A stretch of 57,837 nucleotides of DNA from a virus. The stretch covers positions 1 through 57,837 of IMG/VR virus record IMGVR_UViG_3300042923_000257; one strand, given 5' to 3'. The translations under genes were made by a program, and so were the position numbers. This document shows, in pieces, positions 24,066-31,096 of the stretch. The first letter of the stretch is position 1. Every line of letters starts with the position of its first letter. The notes under the pieces are model-generated. The model was not told where the DNA came from. It did not search any database and saw only the letters and a program-made list of their open reading frames with translations.

Positions 24066-24629
24066 TTAGAAGATGGACCCACCAGTGATGAGATCTGCAA
24101 GCTCATTGGGGTCCATCGTGGTGACCTCCGGGGCTCCACCGGACTGCTTGCCGGCGCCCTGAAGGCTCGGGAACTCTTCCTTGCTCTTGGGAAGAGACTC
24201 GACAAAGGACTTCACGGCCTCCTTGTTGGGCCGGCCATCCTCTCCGAGGAACTTGGAGACATTCAGGTACTCGGCAGGCGGAAGAGATACCCCCGCCGTA
24301 GCAGCCTGGAGAGCCATTTCGGCAGTCACCAGATCCGTACCAACCTCGCTGAGTGCGGACGTCCGGCCCTCAGCTCGTGCAGTCTCAATAGCCTTCTCGG
24401 CTTCGGTCATCTGAGCCTCACGGAGCTTCGTCAGCTCACCAGAGGCGTCTTCCCACTTCTTCTCGTTCTGCCGGGACAGAGACTTCCACTTGGTGGAGTT
24501 GTTGCGCTCCTCTTCCAGGAGGGCAAGAGCCTCTTCAAGAGTGGCAGGAGCCTTGGACTCCTGACCCTGGCCGTTGTTACCGGCCTGGTCGTTCTTGTTG
24601 TCGTCAGCAGGGGTGTTCTCTTCAGGCAT
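24066..24629 (-). CDS. Scaffolding protein
   Basis: A 187-residue, acidic and Gln/Asn-rich product with a long coiled coil (ALALLEEERNNSTKWKSLSR, KLREAQMTEAEKAIETARAE) between portal and capsid genes, the standard scaffold signature and position. A hairpin (GTCAGCC/GGCTGAC) and a repeated ACCGAAATGG lie in the 63-base gap upstream. Scaffold shapes the procapsid and is later removed. Confidence 0.8.
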   Translation of the reverse strand: MPEENTPADDNKNDQAGNNGQGQESKAPATLEEALALLEEERNNSTKWKSLSRQNEKKWEDASGELTKLREAQMTEAEKAIETARAEGRTSALSEVGTDLVTAEMALQAATAGVSLPPAEYLNVSKFLGEDGRPNKEAVKSFVESLPKSKEEFPSLQGAGKQSGGAPEVTTMDPNELADLITGGSIF

Positions 24630-24692
24630 GCGCTCATCCCATTTCGGTGTTGAGTCAGCCCACCATTTCGGTTGGCTGACGTGAGCTAGGTG

Positions 24693-26141
24693 TTACTTCT
24701 TCTCTCCAAGCTTCCGGGAGACGTTCCCGGAGTTGCCCTGAGGTGGCTTGGCTGCCATTTCGGCTGCCTTCTTGCCTCCCGCGGGGCCACCAGGCTCCTG
24801 AGCCTGGGGCCCAAGTTCCTGGACTTCCTTCGCTGCCTTGGCATCTTCCTTACGAAGCTCACGGAAGGCTGCTATCTCGGTAGCGGTGAAGCCGGCTCGC
24901 ATCCACAAGATTTCCTCGGGTACGTTGAGCTGCTTCAGCTTCAGCAAAGAGTCAATGTGCTGGGCCTCGGTCCGGTATTCCGGATCTGCCCAGACCGTTT
25001 CCATGGAGTACTCCTTCGCTCGCTTGTCCTTCTTGACAGCGAAGCAAAGCCGGATTACCTGCTCCCAGGCTTCTCCGAAGTACAACATTCGCTCCTTGAC
25101 CTTGGAGACAAGGCCGGCCTCGGCACTGATGATTGCCTCACCAGAAGGAGCGGTTCCCTGGTTCACCAGGAAGTAGTGACTCGGAGTACGAGACACAGAA
25201 CTGAGGTGCTGCACCAGGAGGTTGATCAGGTTCACATAGTTCTTCAGGTCCGCGGCCTGGAACTGACCGAATTCCACTTCCGGGTTCTCGGCCTGGAGGA
25301 GCTTGTCCAATCCCACGTCATACGGCATCTTGAGATTGCCGTTCTCATCCTCTTGGATTTCCAGACCGGTGACCCATCGCTGCGGCCAGGCAGCGAACTC
25401 GGAAGCCAGAAGGGCATCAGACGTAATCTTGTTGATGGCATCCTGGATTGGGATGACATTGGCAAGGTCTGAGTAGGGGTCACCATTGATTCGAGACCTG
25501 TTGTGGAACGGAACTACAGGCACGATCCCAAGAGGGTTGGGCTTACGCTGACCCTGCTCCCACTCGGTCTTCCCAAGGGGGACCTCGTAGACGTAATCCT
25601 CAGTCCAGAGAGTTACCCAGGTACGACCCCAGGAGTCCATGAAGAACCGTGCCGCGGCCTCCAGCTCCGTGCTGGAGCCGGGCTTGTACTGGACTGCCAT
25701 CTCCTCAGCGGAGACGGGGGTGATGACTGGCTCCCCGTCCTTGCCACCCCACACAACGACGTACGCGCGTCCCTGGACCATCGCGTCCAGGTGCACGGCG
25801 TTGGACAGAGCATCGAGCTGGTTACGCTGCCAGAACTTCTGAGCGTCCTCGTCCATCTTCCCCTTGCCGGGGAATCGGAAGCCCTCCACACGCATTCGCT
25901 CTGTAGCAGAGTCGATGATGAGCCCACAGAAGTTGTCTCTCCAGTCGTTGAAGAGATCCTTGAAGGCGGACTTGTATCGGGCCTGGGCAAACTTGAGCTT
26001 CTGCTGTTCGCCCTCGTAGTAGCTCGCGTACTTGAGGAAGTCAGCCCGGCCATTGGTGAGCTTCCCCTGAAGGAATGCCAACCAGTCAGTCTCGGTAGCC
26101 GGCGGACCAACGGAGGTATAGCCGCTGGGAGGGATAATCAT
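24693..26141 (-). CDS. Portal protein (SPP1 gp6-like)
   Basis: A 482-residue product. Features of SPP1-type portals include YYEGEQQKLKFAQARYK near the N-terminus, FCGLIIDSATERMRVEGFRF, the central IPIQDAINKITSDALLASEF stem/clip region and SVSRTPSHYFL. The C-terminal 40 residues are Ala/Lys/Gly-rich. It forms the dodecameric DNA gate and directly follows the large terminase. Confidence 0.85.
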   Translation of the reverse strand: MIIPPSGYTSVGPPATETDWLAFLQGKLTNGRADFLKYASYYEGEQQKLKFAQARYKSAFKDLFNDWRDNFCGLIIDSATERMRVEGFRFPGKGKMDEDAQKFWQRNQLDALSNAVHLDAMVQGRAYVVVWGGKDGEPVITPVSAEEMAVQYKPGSSTELEAAARFFMDSWGRTWVTLWTEDYVYEVPLGKTEWEQGQRKPNPLGIVPVVPFHNRSRINGDPYSDLANVIPIQDAINKITSDALLASEFAAWPQRWVTGLEIQEDENGNLKMPYDVGLDKLLQAENPEVEFGQFQAADLKNYVNLINLLVQHLSSVSRTPSHYFLVNQGTAPSGEAIISAEAGLVSKVKERMLYFGEAWEQVIRLCFAVKKDKRAKEYSMETVWADPEYRTEAQHIDSLLKLKQLNVPEEILWMRAGFTATEIAAFRELRKEDAKAAKEVQELGPQAQEPGGPAGGKKAAEMAAKPPQGNSGNVSRKLGEKK

Positions 26142-26154
26142 GGGGCCTCCTGTT

Positions 26155-27741
26155 CTAGAACCCCACGACCCGACTCCTACGGCGCTTCATGCGCCCGTCG
26201 GCTATTGCGTCTGCTCTCGCCTCCAGGGCGAGAATTGCACACACCGCAAGGTCAATCTTCCTCTTCGATCGTGGGCTGTCCTTCTGAATGAGAATTCCGA
26301 CTTCACCACCAACCGTGACCTCACGAGTCACGGCATTGAGGACGTGACGAGTAAGACGCTCGTCCCCGTCGTGGCATATCTCTTTGGTCATCACCGCGGA
26401 GCGGAAACGCTCAGTGGCCTGCACCATGCGGGTTGGCTTGTTGGTCCAGAACTCGAAGACGTACTCCGTATCCCGGGTGGCAAACTGAATGGCCCACCTA
26501 CCAAGGGCCTCCTGGAAGTACGGAGGATCTCCGTAGAACCATTCGACCTTGTAGTCCCGAAAAGCCTTGTAGACCGCGGCCTCAACCGCGAGGGTGTCTA
26601 CTTCCCAATCGTCCCGAGCGTCTTTGGGACGCTCCCAGACGTCGATAACAAAGAGCTTCCCATCACTCAGCCGGCATCCAACCAGACCGGTAGCATCGCC
26701 GCGGATGGATCCATCGAACCCAATGGCGATCTGGTCACCCGGCTTGATGGGTTCGTAACTGGACGCAATGGCATCCCATTCGGACTTTGACATCCATCCG
26801 TCTGAAGACTCTGCGATCTGGTTGAAGTAGAATCGGCAGTAGGTTGAATCTGGAGTCGTCCGGTCGAAGAGAATTGTCTTCGTAAGTCCGTCAATGTCGG
26901 CCCAGGTGGCGTCTCCGTAGGCTTCAATGAGAGCCCGCTTGACGTGAGCTTCATCTCGAATCTGCTCAACTTCGATATCCCCCTCAAGGCAGTCATAGAG
27001 CCAGAATCCCTGAGCGACCATTTCGGACTCATGGATCCTCTGCGCAACGCTGTCCTCATTGGGGTTGTAAGCGTTGGTAGTGGTAACCCATCGACTTCCA
27101 GCCTTGGTGGTCTTCTCCACATTTCGCTTCAGGACCTGGTAGAAGTCAGGGCCACCGTTGGAACCAACCCAGTGGTGGACCTCGTCCATCACAACGAATG
27201 TCGGGCGGTTACCCTCATTGGTACGGCCGGCAGTCGCCTTGGGCTTGATGCTGCCGGGCTTGCCAGACTTGAACTGGACAATGCTCTTGGAGATCTCAAG
27301 TCCGTACTCCGCTTCCGCGGGGGACTCGGAGAGCATTCCTCGGATCATGTCCAAGGTCTGCTCGGTCTGGTCCAGTGCCGTTGCACCGATCTGCACAATG
27401 GGCAGAGGAACGGCCTTCCCGACCGGGAGGCCGAAAGCATCGAAGTGACTGAACCGGCAGGGCCCGAGGAACTCGGTGATAGCCAGGGCAGCCAGTAGAG
27501 GCGTCTTTCCCCAGCCCTTGGCACGTCTCAGCGTGCCCGCGGCGTACTTCCATGTCCCGTCAGGGTTGATGGCGTAGAACCACAGCACAAAGCGGAGTTG
27601 CTCGTCAGTGAACTGCCAGGGTTCACCGGCTCGTTCACCATCCGGCGTCACAACGTATTGCGTCGCCCAACGGATGATCTGGTAGCCAAGGGTTTCCTTG
27701 GGGGACGGAACGCCCGGAGGGAGATTTCCGGTCTGGGGCAT
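26155..27741 (-). CDS. Terminase large subunit
   Basis: A 528-residue packaging motor. RAKGWGKTPLLAALA near residue 90 is the deviant Walker A, FVVMDEVHHW near 185 the Walker B, and IGFDGSIRGDATGLVG near 345 opens the RNase H-like nuclease domain with its first Asp. It cuts and packages DNA with the small subunit at 27986, powered by ATP. Length and motif order are normal. Confidence 0.9.
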   Translation of the reverse strand: MPQTGNLPPGVPSPKETLGYQIIRWATQYVVTPDGERAGEPWQFTDEQLRFVLWFYAINPDGTWKYAAGTLRRAKGWGKTPLLAALAITEFLGPCRFSHFDAFGLPVGKAVPLPIVQIGATALDQTEQTLDMIRGMLSESPAEAEYGLEISKSIVQFKSGKPGSIKPKATAGRTNEGNRPTFVVMDEVHHWVGSNGGPDFYQVLKRNVEKTTKAGSRWVTTTNAYNPNEDSVAQRIHESEMVAQGFWLYDCLEGDIEVEQIRDEAHVKRALIEAYGDATWADIDGLTKTILFDRTTPDSTYCRFYFNQIAESSDGWMSKSEWDAIASSYEPIKPGDQIAIGFDGSIRGDATGLVGCRLSDGKLFVIDVWERPKDARDDWEVDTLAVEAAVYKAFRDYKVEWFYGDPPYFQEALGRWAIQFATRDTEYVFEFWTNKPTRMVQATERFRSAVMTKEICHDGDERLTRHVLNAVTREVTVGGEVGILIQKDSPRSKRKIDLAVCAILALEARADAIADGRMKRRRSRVVGF

Positions 27742-27755
27742 CCCGTATCACCCCC

Positions 27756-27989
27756 CTATTCTGTGTCAGTACGCGCCTCCCTGCGCCATGCGCGGAAGTT
27801 CTTCATGTAGACGGCTCCATAAGCGAATGCTGATACCAGGAATCCCCATTGCTGAGTACTCACTGCGTAGGCCAACCAAAGGCCCTGAGCACCGAGGCCA
27901 ACTGCCCAACCCCACTTGCTCTTTCGACCAGCGAGGTAGAGCCCGAAGACCCCAACGGCTGTCAGTAGATAGCTCCAGTAGGGGTTCAT
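27756..27989 (-). CDS. Small multi-span membrane protein
   Basis: A 77-residue product with three hydrophobic stretches (YLLTAVGVFGLYLAG, GLGAQGLWLAYAV, FLVSAFAYGAVYM) and charged ends. Genes like this often lie between terminase subunits in actinophages; their role is unknown. It overlaps the small terminase gene by four bases, so it is probably co-translated. Confidence 0.6.
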   Translation of the reverse strand: MNPYWSYLLTAVGVFGLYLAGRKSKWGWAVGLGAQGLWLAYAVSTQQWGFLVSAFAYGAVYMKNFRAWRREARTDTE

Positions 27990-28414
27990 ACGGCCCTCAA
28001 TCGCTTGTACAGGTCGTCATCCATGTCAGGTACTGGAGAGCCCTCAGAGGGGCTCTCAGAGCCGTCCTCTGGCTTCTTCTCGAAGGACATGCGCAGTCGA
28101 GCGCGGTCCTCGTTGGTCGCCCCCCACTTCGCAACCCGCTGCCGGATCTCGCCGGCCAACTTGGTATCGCCTAGGTAGAGCTGGTCCACGAGGAGAGTTG
28201 TGATCTCCAGTTCAACCCAGTCGGTTTCCATCCACGTAGCCGACTGAGGAGACTCAGCCCAGGTCTTCCAGAAGCGCTTAGCGCTAGCAGTCTGGACGGG
28301 GAGAGTCTTGGGAAGAGGCCGGCCAGGCTGAGCCTTGGGGCTCAGCTCGACCTCATAGTCATGCTTGTTGCGCCTTACGGCGTTCTCCTTGGGAGCTGGT
28401 CCCCTACTGCCCAT
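27986..28414 (-). CDS. Terminase small subunit (P27-type)
   Basis: A 142-residue product from the ATG at 28414; the opening MGSRGPAPKENAVRRN is the typical start of P27-family small terminases. The middle (SAKRFWKTWAESPQSATWME and the following helices) is the DNA-recognition/oligomer region, and the C-terminus is acidic. A longer in-frame start upstream overlaps another gene. Confidence 0.8.
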   Translation of the reverse strand: MGSRGPAPKENAVRRNKHDYEVELSPKAQPGRPLPKTLPVQTASAKRFWKTWAESPQSATWMETDWVELEITTLLVDQLYLGDTKLAGEIRQRVAKWGATNEDRARLRMSFEKKPEDGSESPSEGSPVPDMDDDLYKRLRAV

Positions 28415-28601
28415 TGGGAACCTCCTCCGCAGTGGTAGTGAAGTAGTAGTTCCGGGGAATGGTGTGGCCATAAGAAGCCAGGGTCATATCCCCTACAAGA
28501 CGGTTGATCCTGTCCTGAAGCTCCGCAAGGTCGATCACGTGCTCTTCAGCAATCTGTCCATCAGGGAGCACCTCAACGGAGTGCTCAGGGTGAGAACACA
28601 T
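28404..28601 (-). CDS. Hypothetical protein
   Basis: A 65-residue product from the ATG at 28601, which overlaps the stop of the upstream gene (ATGTG/TGATG arrangement). Core: VEVLPDGQIAEEHVIDLAEL and then LQDRINRLVGDM, probably a short beta strand plus helix. It overlaps the small terminase start by 11 bases. No family was recognised. Confidence 0.55.
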   Translation of the reverse strand: MCSHPEHSVEVLPDGQIAEEHVIDLAELQDRINRLVGDMTLASYGHTIPRNYYFTTTAEEVPNGQ

Positions 28602-28699
28602 CAGATAGCCCACCTTTGTGGCATCGCTTCCCAACAAAGAAGCGTGAAGCCAATCCAGGCAACGGCCACCATCTCTTCGGTGGTTAGGACTCGTGCCAT
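28601..28699 (-). CDS. Tiny single-span membrane protein
   Basis: A 32-residue product with one hydrophobic helix (MVAVAWIGFTLLCWEAM). Start and stop overlap both neighbours (ATGA and TGATG), a strong sign that it is really translated despite its size. Function unknown. Confidence 0.5.
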   Translation of the reverse strand: MARVLTTEEMVAVAWIGFTLLCWEAMPQRWAI

Positions 28700-28860
28700 C
28701 AGAGACGAACCCCCGGTATCTGAATGCCCTCAGGAAGCTCGTAGAGGTCTCCAAGGTCGTCAAGCTCCTCCTGGACGGAGGAGCGCCAACCAGAGCGCTC
28801 CGCGGCCTTGGAGGGCCGCTTAACGTCCTCGTAGAGGTACTCGTCATCGAACTCGTGCAT
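28699..28860 (-). CDS. Small acidic hypothetical protein
   Basis: A 53-residue product from the ATG at 28860 (MHEFDDEYLYEDVKRPSKAA). It is strongly acidic at the N-terminus. Its start overlaps the end of the papain-like hydrolase gene and its stop the next start. No family was recognised. Confidence 0.5.
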   Translation of the reverse strand: MHEFDDEYLYEDVKRPSKAAERSGWRSSVQEELDDLGDLYELPEGIQIPGVRL

Positions 28861-29362
28861 CGGCTTCCATTTCCTTGAGCAGCTTCCAGAGGTCCCCGGG
28901 TGTGTAGTCACCCGGGAAGGTGTCAGGCCCGAACAGCTCGACGCCGGCACGGCGGTACGCCTCCACGACGAGCTGACTACAAATCAGATGGCCCGAGTCC
29001 CGCACGCGGTCTCGAATCAACCTCGAAGGCACGCCAAGGCGCTTCAGGGCGATCGACAGGTAGTCCAGGAAGGAGTACGGGGTACCAACTAGATCAAGGG
29101 CTTGCCACATGACCTCTTCCTGTTCCTCTTCCGTCAGAGGAACAAGTCCCGTGGACCACTTGACCACGGGCGAGGCGTCCTCCAGGCGGATCAGCTCGGC
29201 CCCGGAGGGCATGGCCTGAACGACCATGCCGTCACCCACGTAGACGAGAGCGTGTTGGACGGGAGCGAAGTCCCCAACGAACCATTGCCCGAAGGTGATG
29301 AAGGCGCCGGCCAGTCCCTTGATCTTGGTCAGGCCGAAGTCGCCTAGCTTGGGTTCGGTCAT
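28844..29362 (-). CDS. Papain-like (NlpC/P60, YiiX-type) hydrolase
   Basis: A 172-residue product. VQHALVYVGDGMVVQA carries a His followed by a strand, and GHLICSQLVVEAYRRAG carries the candidate nucleophilic Cys; His before Cys is the circularly permuted order of YiiX/DUF830-like enzymes. The TPYSFLDYLSIAL stretch is typical of the substrate groove. Substrates in this group are peptidoglycan peptides, amides or lipids. Its place at the head of the late operon, away from the lysis genes, suggests a non-lytic role. Confidence 0.65.
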   Translation of the reverse strand: MTEPKLGDFGLTKIKGLAGAFITFGQWFVGDFAPVQHALVYVGDGMVVQAMPSGAELIRLEDASPVVKWSTGLVPLTEEEQEEVMWQALDLVGTPYSFLDYLSIALKRLGVPSRLIRDRVRDSGHLICSQLVVEAYRRAGVELFGPDTFPGDYTPGDLWKLLKEMEADARVR

Positions 29363-29525
29363 CAGGTCTCCTCTCCAGTTCCTTGGCTATGTCCCGCAGG
29401 ATGCGGGGGAGTGCGGTGTCAACGATGTAGGGGTAGTGGATGCCTCCAGAGCCCAGCTCGGTGACCTCCCCGTCTCCGATCTGAACGAAGACCTTGACTG
29501 GGACCTCATACCGACTCCTGGGCAT
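29232..29525 (-). CDS. Hypothetical protein with long 3' overlap
   Basis: A 97-residue frame from the ATG at 29525. The first 57 residues (SRYEVPVKVFVQIGDGEVTE and a VDTALPRILRDIAKELE helix) look like a real domain. The last 40 overlap the hydrolase gene by 131 bases in another frame and are Arg-rich, so the functional protein probably ends near residue 57. Either the overlap is tolerated or a frameshift has extended the gene. Confidence 0.5.
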   Translation of the reverse strand: MPRSRYEVPVKVFVQIGDGEVTELGSGGIHYPYIVDTALPRILRDIAKELERRPDDRTQARRLRPDQDQGTGRRLHHLRAMVRWGLRSRPTRSRLRG

Positions 29526-29736
29526 CTGTGCTCCTAGCGATGGCAGCGTTTGCCCAGAACATAACCTCTTCCAACTTCGTGATGGCAAGGGCCTTCTCAC
29601 GGCCCTCAGGAAGGAGGTCGTTCAGATGGTCGGCAAGCTGCCGGCAGCCCTGCCGGGCTGAAGTGTGCTCGTCTCGCTTCTCCTGCCGGCTGGCAGCATG
29701 GAAGGCAAAGCGATGTTCGATGTCCTTGGGGTACAT
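29506..29736 (-). CDS. Acb2/Tad1-hairpin-like protein (putative anti-CBASS/Thoeris sponge)
   Basis: A 76-residue product with AGGAG before its ATG. An N-terminal RFAFHA is followed by a two-helix hairpin (RQLADHLNDLLPEGREKALA, then TKLEEVMFWANAAIAR). The PEGREKALAITKLEE..WANAAIAR pattern is the hallmark of the Acb2/Tad1 hairpin family as I recall it. Acb2 binds and hides cyclic di- and trinucleotides made by CBASS and can block Thoeris signals. Being first in the late operon beside a tRNA-like gene is an odd place for an early-acting defence inhibitor. Family recognised by motif only. Confidence 0.65.
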   Translation of the reverse strand: MYPKDIEHRFAFHAASRQEKRDEHTSARQGCRQLADHLNDLLPEGREKALAITKLEEVMFWANAAIARSTDAQESV

Positions 29737-29862
29737 GAGTCTCCTAGTCGGGTTCAGGGCACTGAGACCGGTGGCAACCGTGTCTCCAACAGAAGTTCGG
29801 ATCTCTCATCTCTTCTTCTGTAGCCACGCCAACCCCCCGTTGGATGAATGAAGTTGTGTCAG

Positions 29863-29942
29863 TGCGCCGCCTTGGAATCGAACCAAGCAAGCCTCAATTG
29901 GCCAGGGCTTTACAGGCCCCGTTGTGTCCCAGCACTCAACGC
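29863..29942 (-). tRNA. tRNA-Tyr(GUA)-like gene, D arm degenerate
   Basis: On the minus strand an anticodon arm (GGGGC, loop CTGTAAA, GCCCT) reads GUA; a T arm (CTTGG, loop TTCGATT, CCAAG) is perfect; a 16-base variable arm with GCC/GGC fits class II. The acceptor pairs six of seven positions (GCGTTGA with GCGGCGC). The D arm is short (15 bases to the anticodon stem) and weakly paired, and no CCA is encoded. It is either an atypical phage tRNA or a decaying one. Confidence 0.55.
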
Positions 29943-30100
29943 AAGACCTCGTCCACAAGGAACGAGGTGTGTTTCAAAAGCCCATCAGGGCCAACCGCCT
30001 CACGACGGGATGTCGGATGCCACGGGGGCTGCAATAGCTCTCTCCTGCATCCTCTGTGCTCTTCTCCCGAGGCAGCCTCAGGTGCCTGAAGCACAGCCGT

Positions 30101-30418
30101 TCAACCGAACTTCCTTGTTTTGGCCGCATGACACGGCCGGCACAAGGTGATCAAATTTTCCAACTCCCAGCTACCACCCCGGGCAACCGGGACCAGGTGG
30201 TCCACCTCAAGCTCGGATCTCTTTCCGCAGCGTTGACAGGCGAACCGATCCCGGGCCAGGACCCGGGCCCTGATGGAGGGCCAGTTTCCTGGGCGGTTCT
30301 GGTTCCTGGCAGATGTGTTCTGCCAGGGCTTCCGGGTTTGGTGCTCCCGGCACCGGCCATCCCGGAAGGTCTTGGTGGTGCAACCCTTGGCCAAGCAGAT
30401 CGAGTGTGCCCTTGGCAT
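30101..30418 (-). CDS. HNH endonuclease
   Basis: The ATG at 30418, with GGAGG 11 bases upstream, gives 105 residues. N-terminal zinc-type cysteines (CLAKGC, CREH) precede a classic HNH core: FACQRCG, then LEVDHLVPVARGGSWE, then NLITLCRPCHAAK. Small HNH proteins beside the terminase genes are common and help terminase cleavage at packaging sites. Here it is the first gene of the late operon, next to the divergent control region. Confidence 0.85.
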   Translation of the reverse strand: MPRAHSICLAKGCTTKTFRDGRCREHQTRKPWQNTSARNQNRPGNWPSIRARVLARDRFACQRCGKRSELEVDHLVPVARGGSWELENLITLCRPCHAAKTRKFG

Positions 30419-30494
30419 GCGTGGTTCCACCTCCAAGAAGTCTTCGGCCCAGGCTGGTTACTGATCTGGCAGCCTGGGCCAACTACCCCCTTGG

Positions 30495-30507
30495 ATCTCG
30501 AATCAAC
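30495..30507 (-). promoter_or_regulatory. 13-bp operator-like site GTTGATTCGAGAT (leftward)
   Basis: One change from consensus at the last base. It lies between the stem-loop array and the HNH gene, pointing into the late operon. Confidence 0.6.
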
Positions 30508-30523
30508 TAACCTGGAACTAAAA

Positions 30524-30723
30524 AGCCGTCCTCCAAGGGACGGCTACTTACTCAACAGGGAGATCAACAAGAAGGAAACTTATCGGGATCCTCTTTAAGG
30601 AGGATCCCTCTGTAGTACTTACCTTGTCGGGGCTCCTTAAGAGCCCCTCTATGTTTTATCTCTTATCTTCAGTCTAGCATGGTCTTCCAAACTGAGTCAA
30701 CTCGGTTCTTCAAGGAACCGAGT
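30524..30723. other. Array of four perfect stem-loops with similar loops
   Basis: Stems: AGCCGTCC/GGACGGCT (30524-30545, loop TCCAAG), GGGATCCTC/GAGGATCCC (30585-30608, loop TTTAAG), GGGGCTC/GAGCCCC (30629-30647, loop CTTAA) and ACTCGGTTC/GAACCGAGT (30700-30723, loop TTCAAG). All stems differ but the loops share YYYAAG. The first is followed on the minus strand by TTTTT, so it can terminate leftward transcripts; the third is followed on the plus strand by TCTATGTTTT. Confidence 0.7.
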
Positions 30724-30754
30724 AACTAGTAAGTATTTTCTTTTCTCTCTTCAC

Positions 30755-30820
30755 TATAGACGTCGGTGTCACTAGCCCAGGGTTTGTGACACAGGATGTT
30801 GAAGTGAGACCCACATCACA
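30755..30820. repeat. Duplicated control element, copy A
   Basis: Core TATAGACGTCGGTGTCA (30755-30771) differs by one base from 57507-57523; similarity continues loosely through TTTG.GACA to ..ATCACA. GTGTCAC and GTGACAC form an inverted repeat within it. Confidence 0.55.
30798..30810 (+). promoter_or_regulatory. Operator-like site variant GTTGAAGTGAGAC
   Basis: Two or three changes from consensus in the centre; part of a 20-base repeat shared with 30961. First of four sites upstream of the HTH gene at 31097. Confidence 0.5.
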
Positions 30821-30891
30821 GCCAAGGAAGGTGAGAGTTAGGTTAAGTGCGTTGGCCAAAGGTTACCGGCTGGTCTACGGTGACCAGCAAC

Positions 30892-30904
30892 GTTGCTTCG
30901 AGAC
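30892..30904 (+). promoter_or_regulatory. Operator-like site variant GTTGCTTCGAGAC
   Basis: One change from GTTGATTCGAGAC. Nested in an inverted repeat ACGTTGC/GCAACGT. Confidence 0.55.
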
Positions 30905-30959
30905 CCGAACGCAACGTGTGGGGCCTAAGGGGTAACTGAACAGGAACGCAAGACTCCGT

Positions 30960-30972
30960 ATTGAAGTGAGAC
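30960..30972 (+). promoter_or_regulatory. Operator-like site variant ATTGAAGTGAGAC
   Basis: Second copy of the 20-base repeat that begins at 30799; 12 bases before the next site. Confidence 0.45.
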
Positions 30973-30983
30973 ACACGTCACAT

Positions 30984-30996
30984 GTTGAAACGAGAG
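30984..30996 (+). promoter_or_regulatory. Operator-like site variant GTTGAAACGAGAG
   Basis: One change from the GTTGAAACGAGAC form used in the late operon. It lies about 100 bases before the HTH gene. Confidence 0.5.
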
Positions 30997-31096
30997 ACTC
31001 TCAGAGCCGTTACTGACTATGGTGACCGAGTCACGAGGACTGCCGGCCTCGTGTCGAAAGGGCCACTGCATGTAACGCCGCCACGAAGGACATGAC

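Larger units (their letters stand above)
30437..31096. other. Divergent control region between late and early operons
   Basis: About 660 bases without genes. From left to right: a leftward 13-bp site (30495), four perfect stem-loops (30524-30723), a T-rich stretch, a duplicated element (30755-30820), and four rightward variants of the 13-bp site (30798, 30892, 30960, 30984). Two longer repeats, TTGAAGTGAGACMCACRTCA, start at 30799 and 30961. Inverted repeats ACGTTGC/GCAACGT and GCTGGTC/GACCAGC lie at 30860-30917. This is probably the main lysis/lysogeny switch. Confidence 0.65.

Noticed and set aside
30437-31096. Virion cos site in the divergent region next to the HNH gene
   Set aside because: HNH and terminase proximity would allow it, but no cohesive-end-like element can be recognised by eye; physical ends need experiment.
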